Assembly (NCBI RefSeq): GCF_020736365.1
Contig: NZ_CP085988.1
Location: 1,432,001-1,496,000, forward strand
Source of the DNA: Clostridium sp. M62/1
GTDB taxonomy: Bacteria > Bacillota > Clostridia > Lachnospirales > Lachnospiraceae
Direction: 5' to 3'
Length of the DNA: 64,000 nucleotides
Shown: positions 50,958 to 58,966 of the stretch, in pieces
How positions within the stretch are numbered: the first letter of the stretch is position 1
Layout of the letters: each line of letters opens with the position of its first letter
Translations under genes and position numbers: made by a program
The notes under the pieces: model-generated
Databases searched by the model: none
What the model was told of the DNA's origin: nothing
What the model saw: the letters and a program-made list of their open reading frames with translations, nothing else

Positions 50958-51758
50958 ATGAAGCTGTTTATCAGCGCTGATATTGAAGGCTGCGTCGGGA
51001 CGACGCTGGCCAGTGAAACCCATAAAGATATGCCGGAGTACCGCCAGTTTGCCAGACAGATGACAGAGGAGGTGGCGGCAGTCTGCGAAGCTGCTCTGGA
51101 GGCAGGAGCTGACGAGATTGTAGTGAAGGATGGCCATGGAGATGCGACAAATATTGATTTTACCGCTCTCCCTGACCGTGTGACCCTGATCAGAGGAAAG
51201 AGCGGGCATCCCTACAACATGATGTTCGGGCTGGATGACAGCTTTGACGCTGTGCTCTATGTAGGCTACCACGCTCCGGCTGGAAATGGAGGGAACCCGA
51301 TCAGCCACACATCCACGGGAAACAGCAATCAGATTCTTCTGAACGGAAAGGTGATGAGTGAATTCATGCTCAACACATACACGGCTGCCATGATTGGCGT
51401 CCCGGCTGTATTTATATCCGGAGACGAGGCAATCTGCTCTCTGGCAAGAGAGATGGTTCCCGCAATTACCACGGCGGCTGTGAAGAAGGGAGTCGGGGGA
51501 AGTACGATCAGCATGAGCAAAGCGGAGGCGGACCGTCTTCTGCGAAGCCGTGTGAAGGAAGCTCTGAGCCGCGGCCCGGAAGCCTGCCGTATTTCCATGC
51601 CGGAAAAATTTGAGTATGTGGTGAATTACAAGGATTTGAAAAAAGCCTACCAGATGTCATTTTTCCCGGGAGCAGAGCGGGTGGATGAGAGGACAAACCG
51701 GGTGGTGAGCAGCAATTACCGCGATATAGTGACGGCACATTCGTTTATGGTATATTGA
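50958..51758 (+). CDS. dppA: D-aminopeptidase, M55 family (DppA)
   Basis: The 266-residue enzyme matches DppA of the M55 family. Zinc ligands are in MKLFISADIEGCVG (Asp8 and Glu10), VVKDGHGDATN (His), YVGYHAPAG (His near 106) and EAICSLAREM. DppA forms a decamer and removes N-terminal D-amino acids from short peptides, for example D-Ala-D-Ala or D-Ala-Gly from cell walls. GAGGAGGAATAAGCG precedes the start. It lies right after the importer operon as in Bacillus dpp operons, which strongly suggests uptake and hydrolysis of wall-derived D-peptides. Confidence 0.93.
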   Translation: MKLFISADIEGCVGTTLASETHKDMPEYRQFARQMTEEVAAVCEAALEAGADEIVVKDGHGDATNIDFTALPDRVTLIRGKSGHPYNMMFGLDDSFDAVLYVGYHAPAGNGGNPISHTSTGNSNQILLNGKVMSEFMLNTYTAAMIGVPAVFISGDEAICSLAREMVPAITTAAVKKGVGGSTISMSKAEADRLLRSRVKEALSRGPEACRISMPEKFEYVVNYKDLKKAYQMSFFPGAERVDERTNRVVSSNYRDIVTAHSFMVY

Positions 51759-51835
51759 CCGCGGAGAGGTCAATATACCTGCGCAAACCGGTTTCAGCAT
51801 TCACTGCTGAAAGCCGGGCGCTAAATTCCGCCGGA
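51750..51835 (+). promoter_or_regulatory. Candidate structured leader, element B
   Basis: The 61 nt at 51775-51835 align without gaps to element A (12829-12889), 48 identical by eye. Just before it, GTATATTGACC (51750-51760) pairs with GGTCAATATAC (51768-51778), overlapping the dppA stop codon. The core hairpin is TTTCAGC with GCTGAAA enclosed by CCGG and CCGG. It lies between dppA and the M42 gene. It could be an RNA switch, an RNA processing site or a small dispersed repeat. Confidence 0.45.
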
Positions 51836-51890
51836 GGCTGGCAAAAGTCCTAGGCGGCGAGTGTGCCTCCCTCGGGGAGAGCAGCCAGCC
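51836..51890. repeat. Second stem-loop unit before the M42 gene
   Basis: GGCTGG (51836-51841) pairs with CCAGCC (51885-51890), enclosing CGAGTGTG and the hairpin CTCCCTCGGGGAG. Its reverse complement resembles element C at 39198-39235, before another peptidase gene. Confidence 0.4.
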
Positions 51891-51946
51891 GCTTTTCGTA
51901 CAGCGGATGAATCATACAGACAGGAGAAAGATAAGGAGGGATTTAC

Positions 51947-53077
51947 ATGGCAGATTTAAAAATGATAGAGGATCTCACCAACGCCTTCGGGCCAAGCGGA
52001 TTTGAGGAGGATGTGGTGAGGGCGATTAAGGCTCACAGCGGAGCGCTTTGCCTTAAACATGACGCCATGCATAATGTATATGCATTTATGGACGAGCAGG
52101 CGGGAGAGGCTTTCAGCCGGGGAGAGCTCAGGCAGGGGGAGAGGAGGAGACCTGTTCTGATGCTGGATGCCCATTCCGATGAGGTGGGCTTCATGGTCCA
52201 GAATATTGAGGAAAACGGTCTTCTGGACATTATCTGTCTGGGGGGAATTCACAACACCAATATTCCGGCCCATTCAGTGATTGTCAAAAATGGAGCGGGA
52301 AAGAAAATCAGGGGAATCACAACCTCAAAGCCGGTGCATTTTCTGACTGCGGCTGAGAAGGCAGACAACTCCTTAAATATAGAGGACATACGGATTGACG
52401 TGGGCGCGTCCAGCCGGCAGGAGGTAATGGAGGATTACGGAATTTCTGTAGGCGACCCGGTTATGCCGGATGTGCGGTTTGAGTATGATGAGGAACACGG
52501 AATCTGCTACGGAAAAGCCTTTGACAACCGTCTGGGATGTGTGAGTATTCTTGAAACCATGAAGACTCTGCAGAAGGAGGAGAAAAATCTGGCTGTCCAG
52601 GTAGTGGGAGCCTTTGCCGCCCAGGAGGAGGTGGGGACAAGGGGAGCCCAGGTAACTTCCCAGGCAGTCCTGCCGGATCTGGCGATTGTGTTTGAGGGTT
52701 CTCCGGCAGATGACTTTTATTTCAGGCCGGGAATTGCCCAGTGCAGCCTGAAGGCGGGAACCCAGATTCGCCATCTGGACGCAAGTTATGTATCAAACCC
52801 GGAATTTATCCGTCTGGCTCATGAGATAGGAGAGCAGTGCGGAATCAAATATCAGGATGCCGTGAGAAGGGGAGGCAGCACCAATGCCGGGAAGATCAGT
52901 CTCACGGGAAAGGCTGTGCCGGTTCTGGTTCTCGGAATCCCATCCAGGTACGTTCACACCCATTACAATTTCTGCGCCATGGAGGATATCGACGCTACTG
53001 TGAAAATGGCGGCAGAGGTAATAAAGAGCCTTGACAGAGAAAGGATTGACCGGGTGCTGCGCAGAGGAACGATTTAG
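51947..53077 (+). CDS. M42-family aminopeptidase
   Basis: The 376-residue protein is an M42 (glutamyl aminopeptidase, PepA, TET-like) metallopeptidase. Motifs are LTNAFGPSGFEEDV, MLDAHSDEVGFMVQ with a zinc His and the catalytic Asp, YGKAFDNRLGCVSILETM with a ligand Asp, AAQEEVGTRGAQ with the catalytic and ligand glutamates, and SRYVHTHYNFCAMEDIDATV with the last His. It is co-oriented with dppA. M42 enzymes form dodecameric particles that trim oligopeptides in the cytoplasm. AAGGAGG precedes the start. Confidence 0.92.
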   Translation: MADLKMIEDLTNAFGPSGFEEDVVRAIKAHSGALCLKHDAMHNVYAFMDEQAGEAFSRGELRQGERRRPVLMLDAHSDEVGFMVQNIEENGLLDIICLGGIHNTNIPAHSVIVKNGAGKKIRGITTSKPVHFLTAAEKADNSLNIEDIRIDVGASSRQEVMEDYGISVGDPVMPDVRFEYDEEHGICYGKAFDNRLGCVSILETMKTLQKEEKNLAVQVVGAFAAQEEVGTRGAQVTSQAVLPDLAIVFEGSPADDFYFRPGIAQCSLKAGTQIRHLDASYVSNPEFIRLAHEIGEQCGIKYQDAVRRGGSTNAGKISLTGKAVPVLVLGIPSRYVHTHYNFCAMEDIDATVKMAAEVIKSLDRERIDRVLRRGTI

Positions 53078-53535
53078 CAGAGAAGCAGATTAAAAATACG
53101 GGAAGCACAGGCTGCTGTAAGACAGAGTGCCATAGGAAAGAAAAGGAAAACTTTCAGGACAGGGATACATTTCTGAGAGTCTTTCCAGAGTATGGACTGG
53201 GGCGTTCGTCTTGCAGCAGCTTTTTTGATTCTGAAGAAACGGAAAAACATTTGGTTTGTTTGTGAAAAAATAAATAAAAATCTGAAAAAACAGGAAAATA
53301 ATCTTGTATTATATTGTGTAATCAGGGTGATATGTTATATAATTAAGAAAATAGTTGCTCTGCCTGTATACGGTTCGTATATTCTGCCTGGCTGAGAATA
53401 AGGTGGGCTGTTTTTAGCTCCTTCTGAGGAGGAAGAGGAGAAAATGGAAATATGTTAGCTGCGGCACAGCCAGAGTGGAATATGACAATATACACAGCGG
53501 AGCAGGCAGGCCATTTTGGCAGGAGGAGGTATCTT
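53078..53535. other. 458-bp intergenic region with long-loop terminator
   Basis: After the M42 stop there is a large stem-loop (53111-53226, listed separately). From 53250 to 53440 the DNA is A+T-rich with possible promoter elements (TATAAT-like strings near 53310 and 53337) before the next gene. A frame starting at 53192 is not supported. Confidence 0.5.
53111..53226 (+). terminator. Terminator with 84-nt structured loop, possible small RNA
   Basis: GCTGCTGTAAGAC (53111-53123) pairs with GTCTTGCAGCAGC (53208-53220; one G-T), followed by TTTTTT. The unusually long loop has an inner stem GGAAAG (53135-53140) with CTTTCC (53180-53185). It ends the M42 transcript, and a stable RNA from this region is possible. 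Confidence 0.6.
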
Positions 53536-54177
53536 ATGGAACATGCAATGATGAAAATTCGCGCAAAGAACACACATCTTCCGCTCAAGGCGGTTCCGGG
53601 ACATTTCGCAACGAATCACGCCCACATTAATTATTATATTGATATGACGACAGTGAAGGCCCGCCAGAGCGAGGCAGAGGAGATGGCAAAGACACTGGCA
53701 GGCCAGTATGTAAACAATACGGTAGTAGATACCATCGTATGTCTGGACGGAACCCAGGTTATTGGAGCTTATCTTGCAGAGGAGCTTTCCAGGGCCGGTT
53801 TCATATCAATGAATGAGCATAAGACGATCTATATCATTACCCCGGAGTTCAACAGCAACAGCCAGATGATATTTAAAGAAAATGTCAGGCCAATGGTGGC
53901 CGGGAAGCATGTGATTCTTCTGCTGGCAAATGTCACCACCGGCCTGACCCTCAATAAGGCGCTGGAGTGCATTGGATATTATGAGGGGATCCTGGAAGGG
54001 GTGGCCGCCGTGTTCAGCGCCCAGACGGAGGTGGACGGGGTGCATATCAACAGCGTGTATTCCACAGAGGATCTGCCGGACTACCGGTTCTACGATTACA
54101 GGAACTGTCCATTCTGTGAAAGAAAGATGAAAATTGATGCCCTGGTAAACAGCTTTGGGTATTTCAGGCAGGAATAG
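53536..54177 (+). CDS. Phosphoribosyltransferase-like protein
   Basis: The 213-residue protein resembles type I phosphoribosyltransferases such as orotate phosphoribosyltransferase. The PRPP-loop region reads VILLLANVTTGLTLNKALECIGYYEG, where the usual acidic pair before TTG is Ala-Asn, so PRPP binding may be altered or lost. FRAMES before it are AEEMAKTLAGQYVNN and IVCLDGTQVIGAYLAEEL. The C-terminus has two cysteines in NCPFCERKM. I start at 53536 after AGGAGGAGGT. It precedes cas3 by 27 bp on the same strand, so it may read into the CRISPR-Cas operon. A real link to CRISPR is not shown. Confidence 0.7.
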   Translation: MEHAMMKIRAKNTHLPLKAVPGHFATNHAHINYYIDMTTVKARQSEAEEMAKTLAGQYVNNTVVDTIVCLDGTQVIGAYLAEELSRAGFISMNEHKTIYIITPEFNSNSQMIFKENVRPMVAGKHVILLLANVTTGLTLNKALECIGYYEGILEGVAAVFSAQTEVDGVHINSVYSTEDLPDYRFYDYRNCPFCERKMKIDALVNSFGYFRQE

Positions 54178-54204
54178 TGGACGGGGAATGGAGGAAGATG
54201 TGAG

Positions 54205-56481
54205 ATGTGCCGGGAGACGAAGCGGAGGTTTCTGGCCCATATCAGTGAAGATGGGAAACGTGAGCAGACAATTTTGGAGCACCTGGAGGGAACGGGAAGG
54301 CTGGCAGAGCAGTTTGCAGAAGTATTCGGATTCGGAAGTTATGGCTATGCTTTGGGGAAACTGCATGATATAGGAAAGTATTCCTTTGAATTTCAGAAAA
54401 GGCTCACGGAAAATGGAAAAAAAGTAGATCATGCCACTGCCGGAGCCAGGCTGTGCTGGGAGCAGAAAGGGCCCTACAGTCCGTATGGAATGCTTGCCTA
54501 CGCAGTGGCTGGACACCACAGCGGCCTGCCCGATACAGGCGGAGATGGGGACTTAGCTGGAAGGGGAACATTGAAAGGGAGAATGAAGAAAAAACTCTGC
54601 AGCTTTGAGGAGTACCGAAAGGAAGTTGACTTTCCTGCCCTTTCTGCTCCCACAAATTTCAGGGGAACAGACAGAGGGGAGGATCCGGGATTTGCCCAGT
54701 CTTTTCTAATTCGGATGCTGTATTCCTGCCTGGTAGATGCGGATTATCTCGACACGGAAGCATTTATGAAGGAAAAAGTGGAGAGGGATTCCGGCGAAAA
54801 ACTGGAATCCCTTTTAAAAAAGCTGGAAAAGCACGTGTCGGGCTGGCTGGATAATCACGACAGGAGGACCGTCAACGGGAGAAGAAGTGAGATTTTGAGG
54901 CAGTGCCTTGAGAAAGGAACGCTCCCTCGTGGTCTGTTTCGGCTGACAGTACCCACCGGAGGAGGAAAAACCATATCTTCCCTGGCCTTTGCTCTCCGCC
55001 ATGGCGCAGAGCACGAGATGAAGCGGGTGATCTACGTGATCCCGTATACAAGCATCATCGAACAGAATGCTAAAATCTTCAGCGACATTCTGGGAAGAGA
55101 GAATGTGCTGGAGGATCACTGTAATATCGACTATGAGAGTGATGAGGAACTGAAACCGCTTCACCTGGCGGCTGAGAACTGGGACAAGCCTGTGGTGGTG
55201 ACGACGAATGTCCAGTTTTTTGAATCCCTGTTTTCCAATAAGTCATCAAAGTGCAGAAAACTCCACAATATAGCGGACAGCGTGATCATATTTGATGAGG
55301 CACAGATGCTGCCCTGCGAGTACCTGAGGCCCTGTATCGCTGCGATGGAGGAATTGCTTTTGAGGTACAGGAGTACGCTGGTACTCTGCACAGCGACACA
55401 GCCGGCCCTCGGCGGCCTGTTCAGAAAAAGTATAACGTGGGAAGAGTTGTGCCCCGATCGCGAGGAGCAGTTTCAGTTTTTTAAGCGCTGCCAGATACTT
55501 AATCTCGGAAGAATCCGCAGGGAGGAGCTGATTGACAGGCTGGAGCAGGAAGACCAGGCACTTTGCATCCTGAATACAAAGCGGGAGGTTCAGGAGGTCT
55601 ATCAGGAGCTGAAGGAGAGAAGAGGACAATCATCGGAAGGAGAGATTTTTCACCTTTCAACCCAGATGTATCCGGAGCACAGGAAGGCGGTTTTGGAGGA
55701 GATACGGAAACGGACAGGGAAAAGGGCAGAAGGAAAATCTCAGATTGAGAAAACTGGGATTGAGGAAGAAACAGAAGAGACAGAATCTGCAGGGAATGTC
55801 TGCATTGTGATTGCGACGAGCCTGGTGGAGGCTGGAGTGGACCTGGATTTTGCATCTGTGTACCGGGAAATGGCAGGTCTCGACTCGGCCATACAGGCGG
55901 CCGGGCGCTGCAACAGGGAGGGGAAACGCCCCCTGGAGGAGAGCAGAACCTGGATTTTTGATATGGAGGGGGAAAAGAAAACCGCAGAACAGGAACAGAG
56001 GGCCGAGGTGATGAGCGGAATGCTGGAGAAGCTTGAAAGGGCAGGAAAAAGCCTGAATTCCCCGGAGGCAGCGGAAGAATATTTCCGCTATCTGTACCAG
56101 TTTAAGGGAAGTGAGCTGGACAGAAAACATATAATGGAATATTTCCACCCGGGAAATTTCAGCTTCGCCTCTGCCGCTCAGGAATTTAAGATGATCGAGG
56201 AACACACAGTATCTCTCCTGATACCGGTCGAGGAGAGTGCAGAAAAAATTGCGGAGGAAATCCGTTTAAAAGGCTGCAGCAGAAAGCGGATGCGTGAGGC
56301 GGGCAGGTACAGTGTGAGCGTAGACAAAAAGAAAATAGAAGAGTTCTGCCGAAACGGCATTGCTGAGCTATTGACCGAAGGGGAAGAAGACGGATTGTAC
56401 CTGCTGAAGAGGAGAGAGCAGTATTCGCAGGAAGTCGGACTCCTGATGGAGGTGGAAACAGGAAAGGCATTTTTGATGTAG
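54205..56481 (+). CDS. cas3: Cas3, type I-C nuclease-helicase
   Basis: The 758-residue protein has an N-terminal HD nuclease domain: HLEGTGRLAEQFA, LHDIGKYSFEFQ (His54-Asp55), KVDHATAGA and AGHHSGLPDTG. The SF2 helicase domain follows with Walker A PTGGGKT (about residue 250), the DEAH-box variant DEAQ in VIIFDEAQMLPCE (about 363-366), CTATQPAL and motif VI QAAGRCNREGKRP (about 562). Cas3 is recruited by Cascade to unwind and degrade target DNA. The start at 54205 has GGAGGA upstream. A strong terminator follows it, so the downstream cas genes need another promoter. Confidence 0.95.
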   Translation: MCRETKRRFLAHISEDGKREQTILEHLEGTGRLAEQFAEVFGFGSYGYALGKLHDIGKYSFEFQKRLTENGKKVDHATAGARLCWEQKGPYSPYGMLAYAVAGHHSGLPDTGGDGDLAGRGTLKGRMKKKLCSFEEYRKEVDFPALSAPTNFRGTDRGEDPGFAQSFLIRMLYSCLVDADYLDTEAFMKEKVERDSGEKLESLLKKLEKHVSGWLDNHDRRTVNGRRSEILRQCLEKGTLPRGLFRLTVPTGGGKTISSLAFALRHGAEHEMKRVIYVIPYTSIIEQNAKIFSDILGRENVLEDHCNIDYESDEELKPLHLAAENWDKPVVVTTNVQFFESLFSNKSSKCRKLHNIADSVIIFDEAQMLPCEYLRPCIAAMEELLLRYRSTLVLCTATQPALGGLFRKSITWEELCPDREEQFQFFKRCQILNLGRIRREELIDRLEQEDQALCILNTKREVQEVYQELKERRGQSSEGEIFHLSTQMYPEHRKAVLEEIRKRTGKRAEGKSQIEKTGIEEETEETESAGNVCIVIATSLVEAGVDLDFASVYREMAGLDSAIQAAGRCNREGKRPLEESRTWIFDMEGEKKTAEQEQRAEVMSGMLEKLERAGKSLNSPEAAEEYFRYLYQFKGSELDRKHIMEYFHPGNFSFASAAQEFKMIEEHTVSLLIPVEESAEKIAEEIRLKGCSRKRMREAGRYSVSVDKKKIEEFCRNGIAELLTEGEEDGLYLLKRREQYSQEVGLLMEVETGKAFLM

Positions 56482-56493
56482 AAAGAAGGAAAA

Positions 56494-56530
56494 GAGGGAG
56501 AGGGGGCCGAATGGCCCCCTCTCCCTTTTC
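56494..56530 (+). terminator. Strong terminator directly after cas3
   Basis: GGGAGAGGGGGCC (56496-56508) pairs perfectly with GGCCCCCTCTCCC (56513-56525) across GAAT, followed by TTTTC. It lies 13 bp after the cas3 stop, inside what is normally a single cas operon. Confidence 0.85.
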
Positions 56531-56552
56531 ATAAATAAAACTGGAAAAAAAT

Positions 56553-56594
56553 ATTTCAATCCACGCCCGGTATCGGATAAGAATGCTGAGCGAC
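56553..56594 (-). CRISPR. Single degenerate type I-C-like repeat
   Basis: On the minus strand this 42-nt stretch begins GTCGCTC and ends GGGCGTGGATTGAAAT, like the two ends of type I-C repeats, which are about 32 nt. The middle (about 19 nt) is longer than in a normal repeat and does not show the standard stem. No second repeat is found on either side. It could be the remains of an array, or a degenerate repeat of the kind used by Cascade-guided regulatory RNAs. Confidence 0.5.
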
Positions 56595-56650
56595 ATAGAT
56601 ACCATAACACAAGAAGCGGTGAAAAAAAAGAGTTAATGGCAAAAATCAGA

Positions 56651-56678
56651 TTGACTTAAAAAGAAAAAGTGATATGAT
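56651..56678 (+). promoter_or_regulatory. Promoter of the gene between cas3 and cas5
   Basis: TTGACT (56651-56656) and TATGAT (56673-56678) are 16 bp apart. With the terminator after cas3, this makes the inserted gene an independent unit, and it could also drive cas5 to cas1. Confidence 0.65.
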
Positions 56679-56759
56679 AGAAATACAAATAGTTTTATAA
56701 ATAAAAAAGAAAAAAATGAAGTTAAATATTGATTTACCGAAGAAAGAAGGGTTTTACTA

Positions 56760-58165
56760 ATGCAGATCTATTCAGCAATTTTTCCTGTGAAGGAATCTTT
56801 AACTCAGGATGTTTTAATTCAATTAGTAATTGAATGGAATCAAGGAAGTCCTTTTAATAAAATTTCTAATTTAAATTGGGATGGAAAAAAAGAAATATAA
56901 AATTTGAAGATGAAAATTTATCTTTATCCATTGAGGAAATCCGTGCTTATAATACAATTGCTGTGAGATTTCATCAGTTTGATGAAAATAAGATTATATG
57001 GAATACGGATATTGTTGTGAATTTTTCCACACATATTTTCTCTATCAAATTAGACAGGGAAACAACTGTTGATACAATTAGTTTCATTCCCAAATTCAAA
57101 CCGCCGATTCTTGTTAATATGCTGCTGGAAAGGGGATATATAGGAACTGATAAGGACATGCCCATAAGTGATAAGCCGATTTTCATTAATAAAGATAACT
57201 ATAAAGTAATAGAAAATATTATATGTAGAAATGTTGTATATTCGATGCCTGTGATCTATGTAACGAAACTATGGGGGAATTATCCTTTAAGAGTTCAGGA
57301 CTTAGCATATAAATTGCGCGGTGTTGCACATGTTCTTGCGGAGGATGATGCAGATGTGTCAAAGATTCTCAGAGAAAGCTGCGATGGGATGAATTCACAT
57401 CATGGAAGTATCGGCATTTATTACCCAAGCAGTTCGGCATTGAATAAAATAATTAGCACCAAAAACTATGAAGAACGGGAGGAAGTACTGATAGAGCGCG
57501 TAGTAAATATTGTATGCAGATATGTTAATCAACAGGCTAGGGACAGGATGATGACCTGGGAGGGCGTTCAGAATGAATTGCTGAAATTACGTTATGTAAG
57601 AGCTAAAGAAAAGAAAGAAAAAGCGGAGAGCGAAGTATCTGAGATTTATGATAGTTTTGGAGAGGAACTCGAAGAAAAGGAACATACCATTGAAGAGTTA
57701 AATAATCGAGTTATGGCACTGCAGGCAGAAAACCAGGGACTTAGAGCAAAATATGATCAGATTACAGAAATTCCTCTGTTATACTACGGCACGGAAGATG
57801 AATTGTTTGAGGGGGAAATAAAAGATCAGATACTGGGAATGCTTAGTAATCAACTGAAGAATATAAAAAAGAAGACTCGAAAGGAAGATATATTACAGGA
57901 TATTTTGAAATCTAATAAGTCGACAGATGTTTTAAATAAAAAACAGGCAGAGATTAAGCGTATATTAAAAGGTTATACGAAGGTAGATGATCATTTAAAA
58001 AGGGAGTTAAAAACATATGGTTTTACCATTACAAAAGATGGGGGACATTATAAGCTCACATATAAAGGGGACTCCAGATATTTGTTTACGTTATCAGCAT
58101 CAGGAAGTGACAGCCAGCATGGAGGTGGGAATCTTGCGGCGGAGATTATTCAGGATATGCTTTAA
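56760..58165 (+). pseudogene. Unknown protein inserted between cas3 and cas5, frame broken in an A7 run
   Basis: The first frame starts at 56760 (MQIYSAIFPVKESLTQDVLI) and stops at 56900. The second frame goes on from the A-run at 56885-56891 to 58165. One extra A, or a -1 slip on A-AAA-AAA, joins them as WDGKKRNIKFEDE, giving a protein of about 468 residues. The N-terminal half has LAYKLRGVAHVLAE and GSIGIYYPSSSAL; the middle (about 260-300) is coiled coil; the C-terminus (VDDHLKRELKTYGFTITKDGGHYKLTY) resembles a HicA-like RNA-binding fold. No catalytic motif was recognised. It is richer in A+T than the cas genes. Position suggests a defence or CRISPR-accessory gene. Confidence 0.6.
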
Positions 58166-58303
58166 TAAGGCTTCAGAGATTACTCAGAGGTAAAAAGGAG
58201 ATTTGATGATTTTTCTCGGAGAAAAATTATTTGGATGAGACTTTAAGGTATTAGCGAAAATATTGAATGTTTGTATACACAGCAAAAGAAAGGAGCCATA
58301 CAT

Positions 58304-58966
58304 ATGGCAAAAGGAATCAAAGTACGGGTGTGGGGAGATTATGCTCTTTTTTCGCGGCCGGAGATGAAGGTAGAACGGTGCACCTACGATGTGATGACAC
58401 CCTCTGCCGCCCGGGGCATATTGGAGGCAATCTACTGGCATCCTGGCCTCAGATGGAAAATTGACAGGATTTATGTCAAGAAGCCCATTCGCTTTACCAG
58501 CGTCAGAAGAAATGAGGTGAAAAGCAAGCTGTCTGCGTCTAATGCTCTTTCCGTTTACAATGGAGCGAAAAAGGATCTCTACATCAGCACGAAAGCCGAT
58601 ATTGTTCAGAGGGCGTCACTGATTTTAAAGGATGTAGAATACGTGATAGAAGCCCATTTCGAGATGACGCAGGATGCCAATGAAACAGACAACCCGGGAA
58701 AGTTTAAGGACATTGTAACCAGAAGACTCAATAGAGGGGAGTGTTTTCATATGCCCTATTTTGGATGCAGGGAGTTTCCCGCCTACTTTGCTCCCTGCGA
58801 GGAGGAAGTAATTTCCACTGCCTATGAGGGGGAGGAGGAAAGAGATTTGGGATATATGCTTTATGATATGGACTATTCCGATCTGAAAAATATCCAGCCC
58901 ATGTTTTTCAGGGCCGTATTAAGGCGGGGAGTGCTGGATGTAAAAGACTGTGAGGTGGTACGGTGA
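58304..58966 (+). CDS. cas5c: Cas5c (Cas5d), type I-C
   Basis: The 220-residue protein is the type I-C Cas5, which cuts pre-crRNA in place of Cas6 and holds the 5' handle. It begins MAKGIKVRVWGDYALFSRPEMKVERCTYDVMTPSAARGILEAIYWHPG, the diagnostic N-terminal pattern, and has VRRNEVKSKLS and FHMPYFGCREFPAYF later. I start at 58304, with AAAGGAG at 58289-58295. It overlaps cas8c by 4 bp. No strong promoter was seen directly before it. Confidence 0.93.
   Translation: MAKGIKVRVWGDYALFSRPEMKVERCTYDVMTPSAARGILEAIYWHPGLRWKIDRIYVKKPIRFTSVRRNEVKSKLSASNALSVYNGAKKDLYISTKADIVQRASLILKDVEYVIEAHFEMTQDANETDNPGKFKDIVTRRLNRGECFHMPYFGCREFPAYFAPCEEEVISTAYEGEEERDLGYMLYDMDYSDLKNIQPMFFRAVLRRGVLDVKDCEVVR

Noticed and set aside
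53192..53395. 67-codon frame in the region before the phosphoribosyltransferase-like gene
   Set aside because: It begins inside the terminator loop and runs through A+T-rich promoter-like DNA without a good ribosome binding site.
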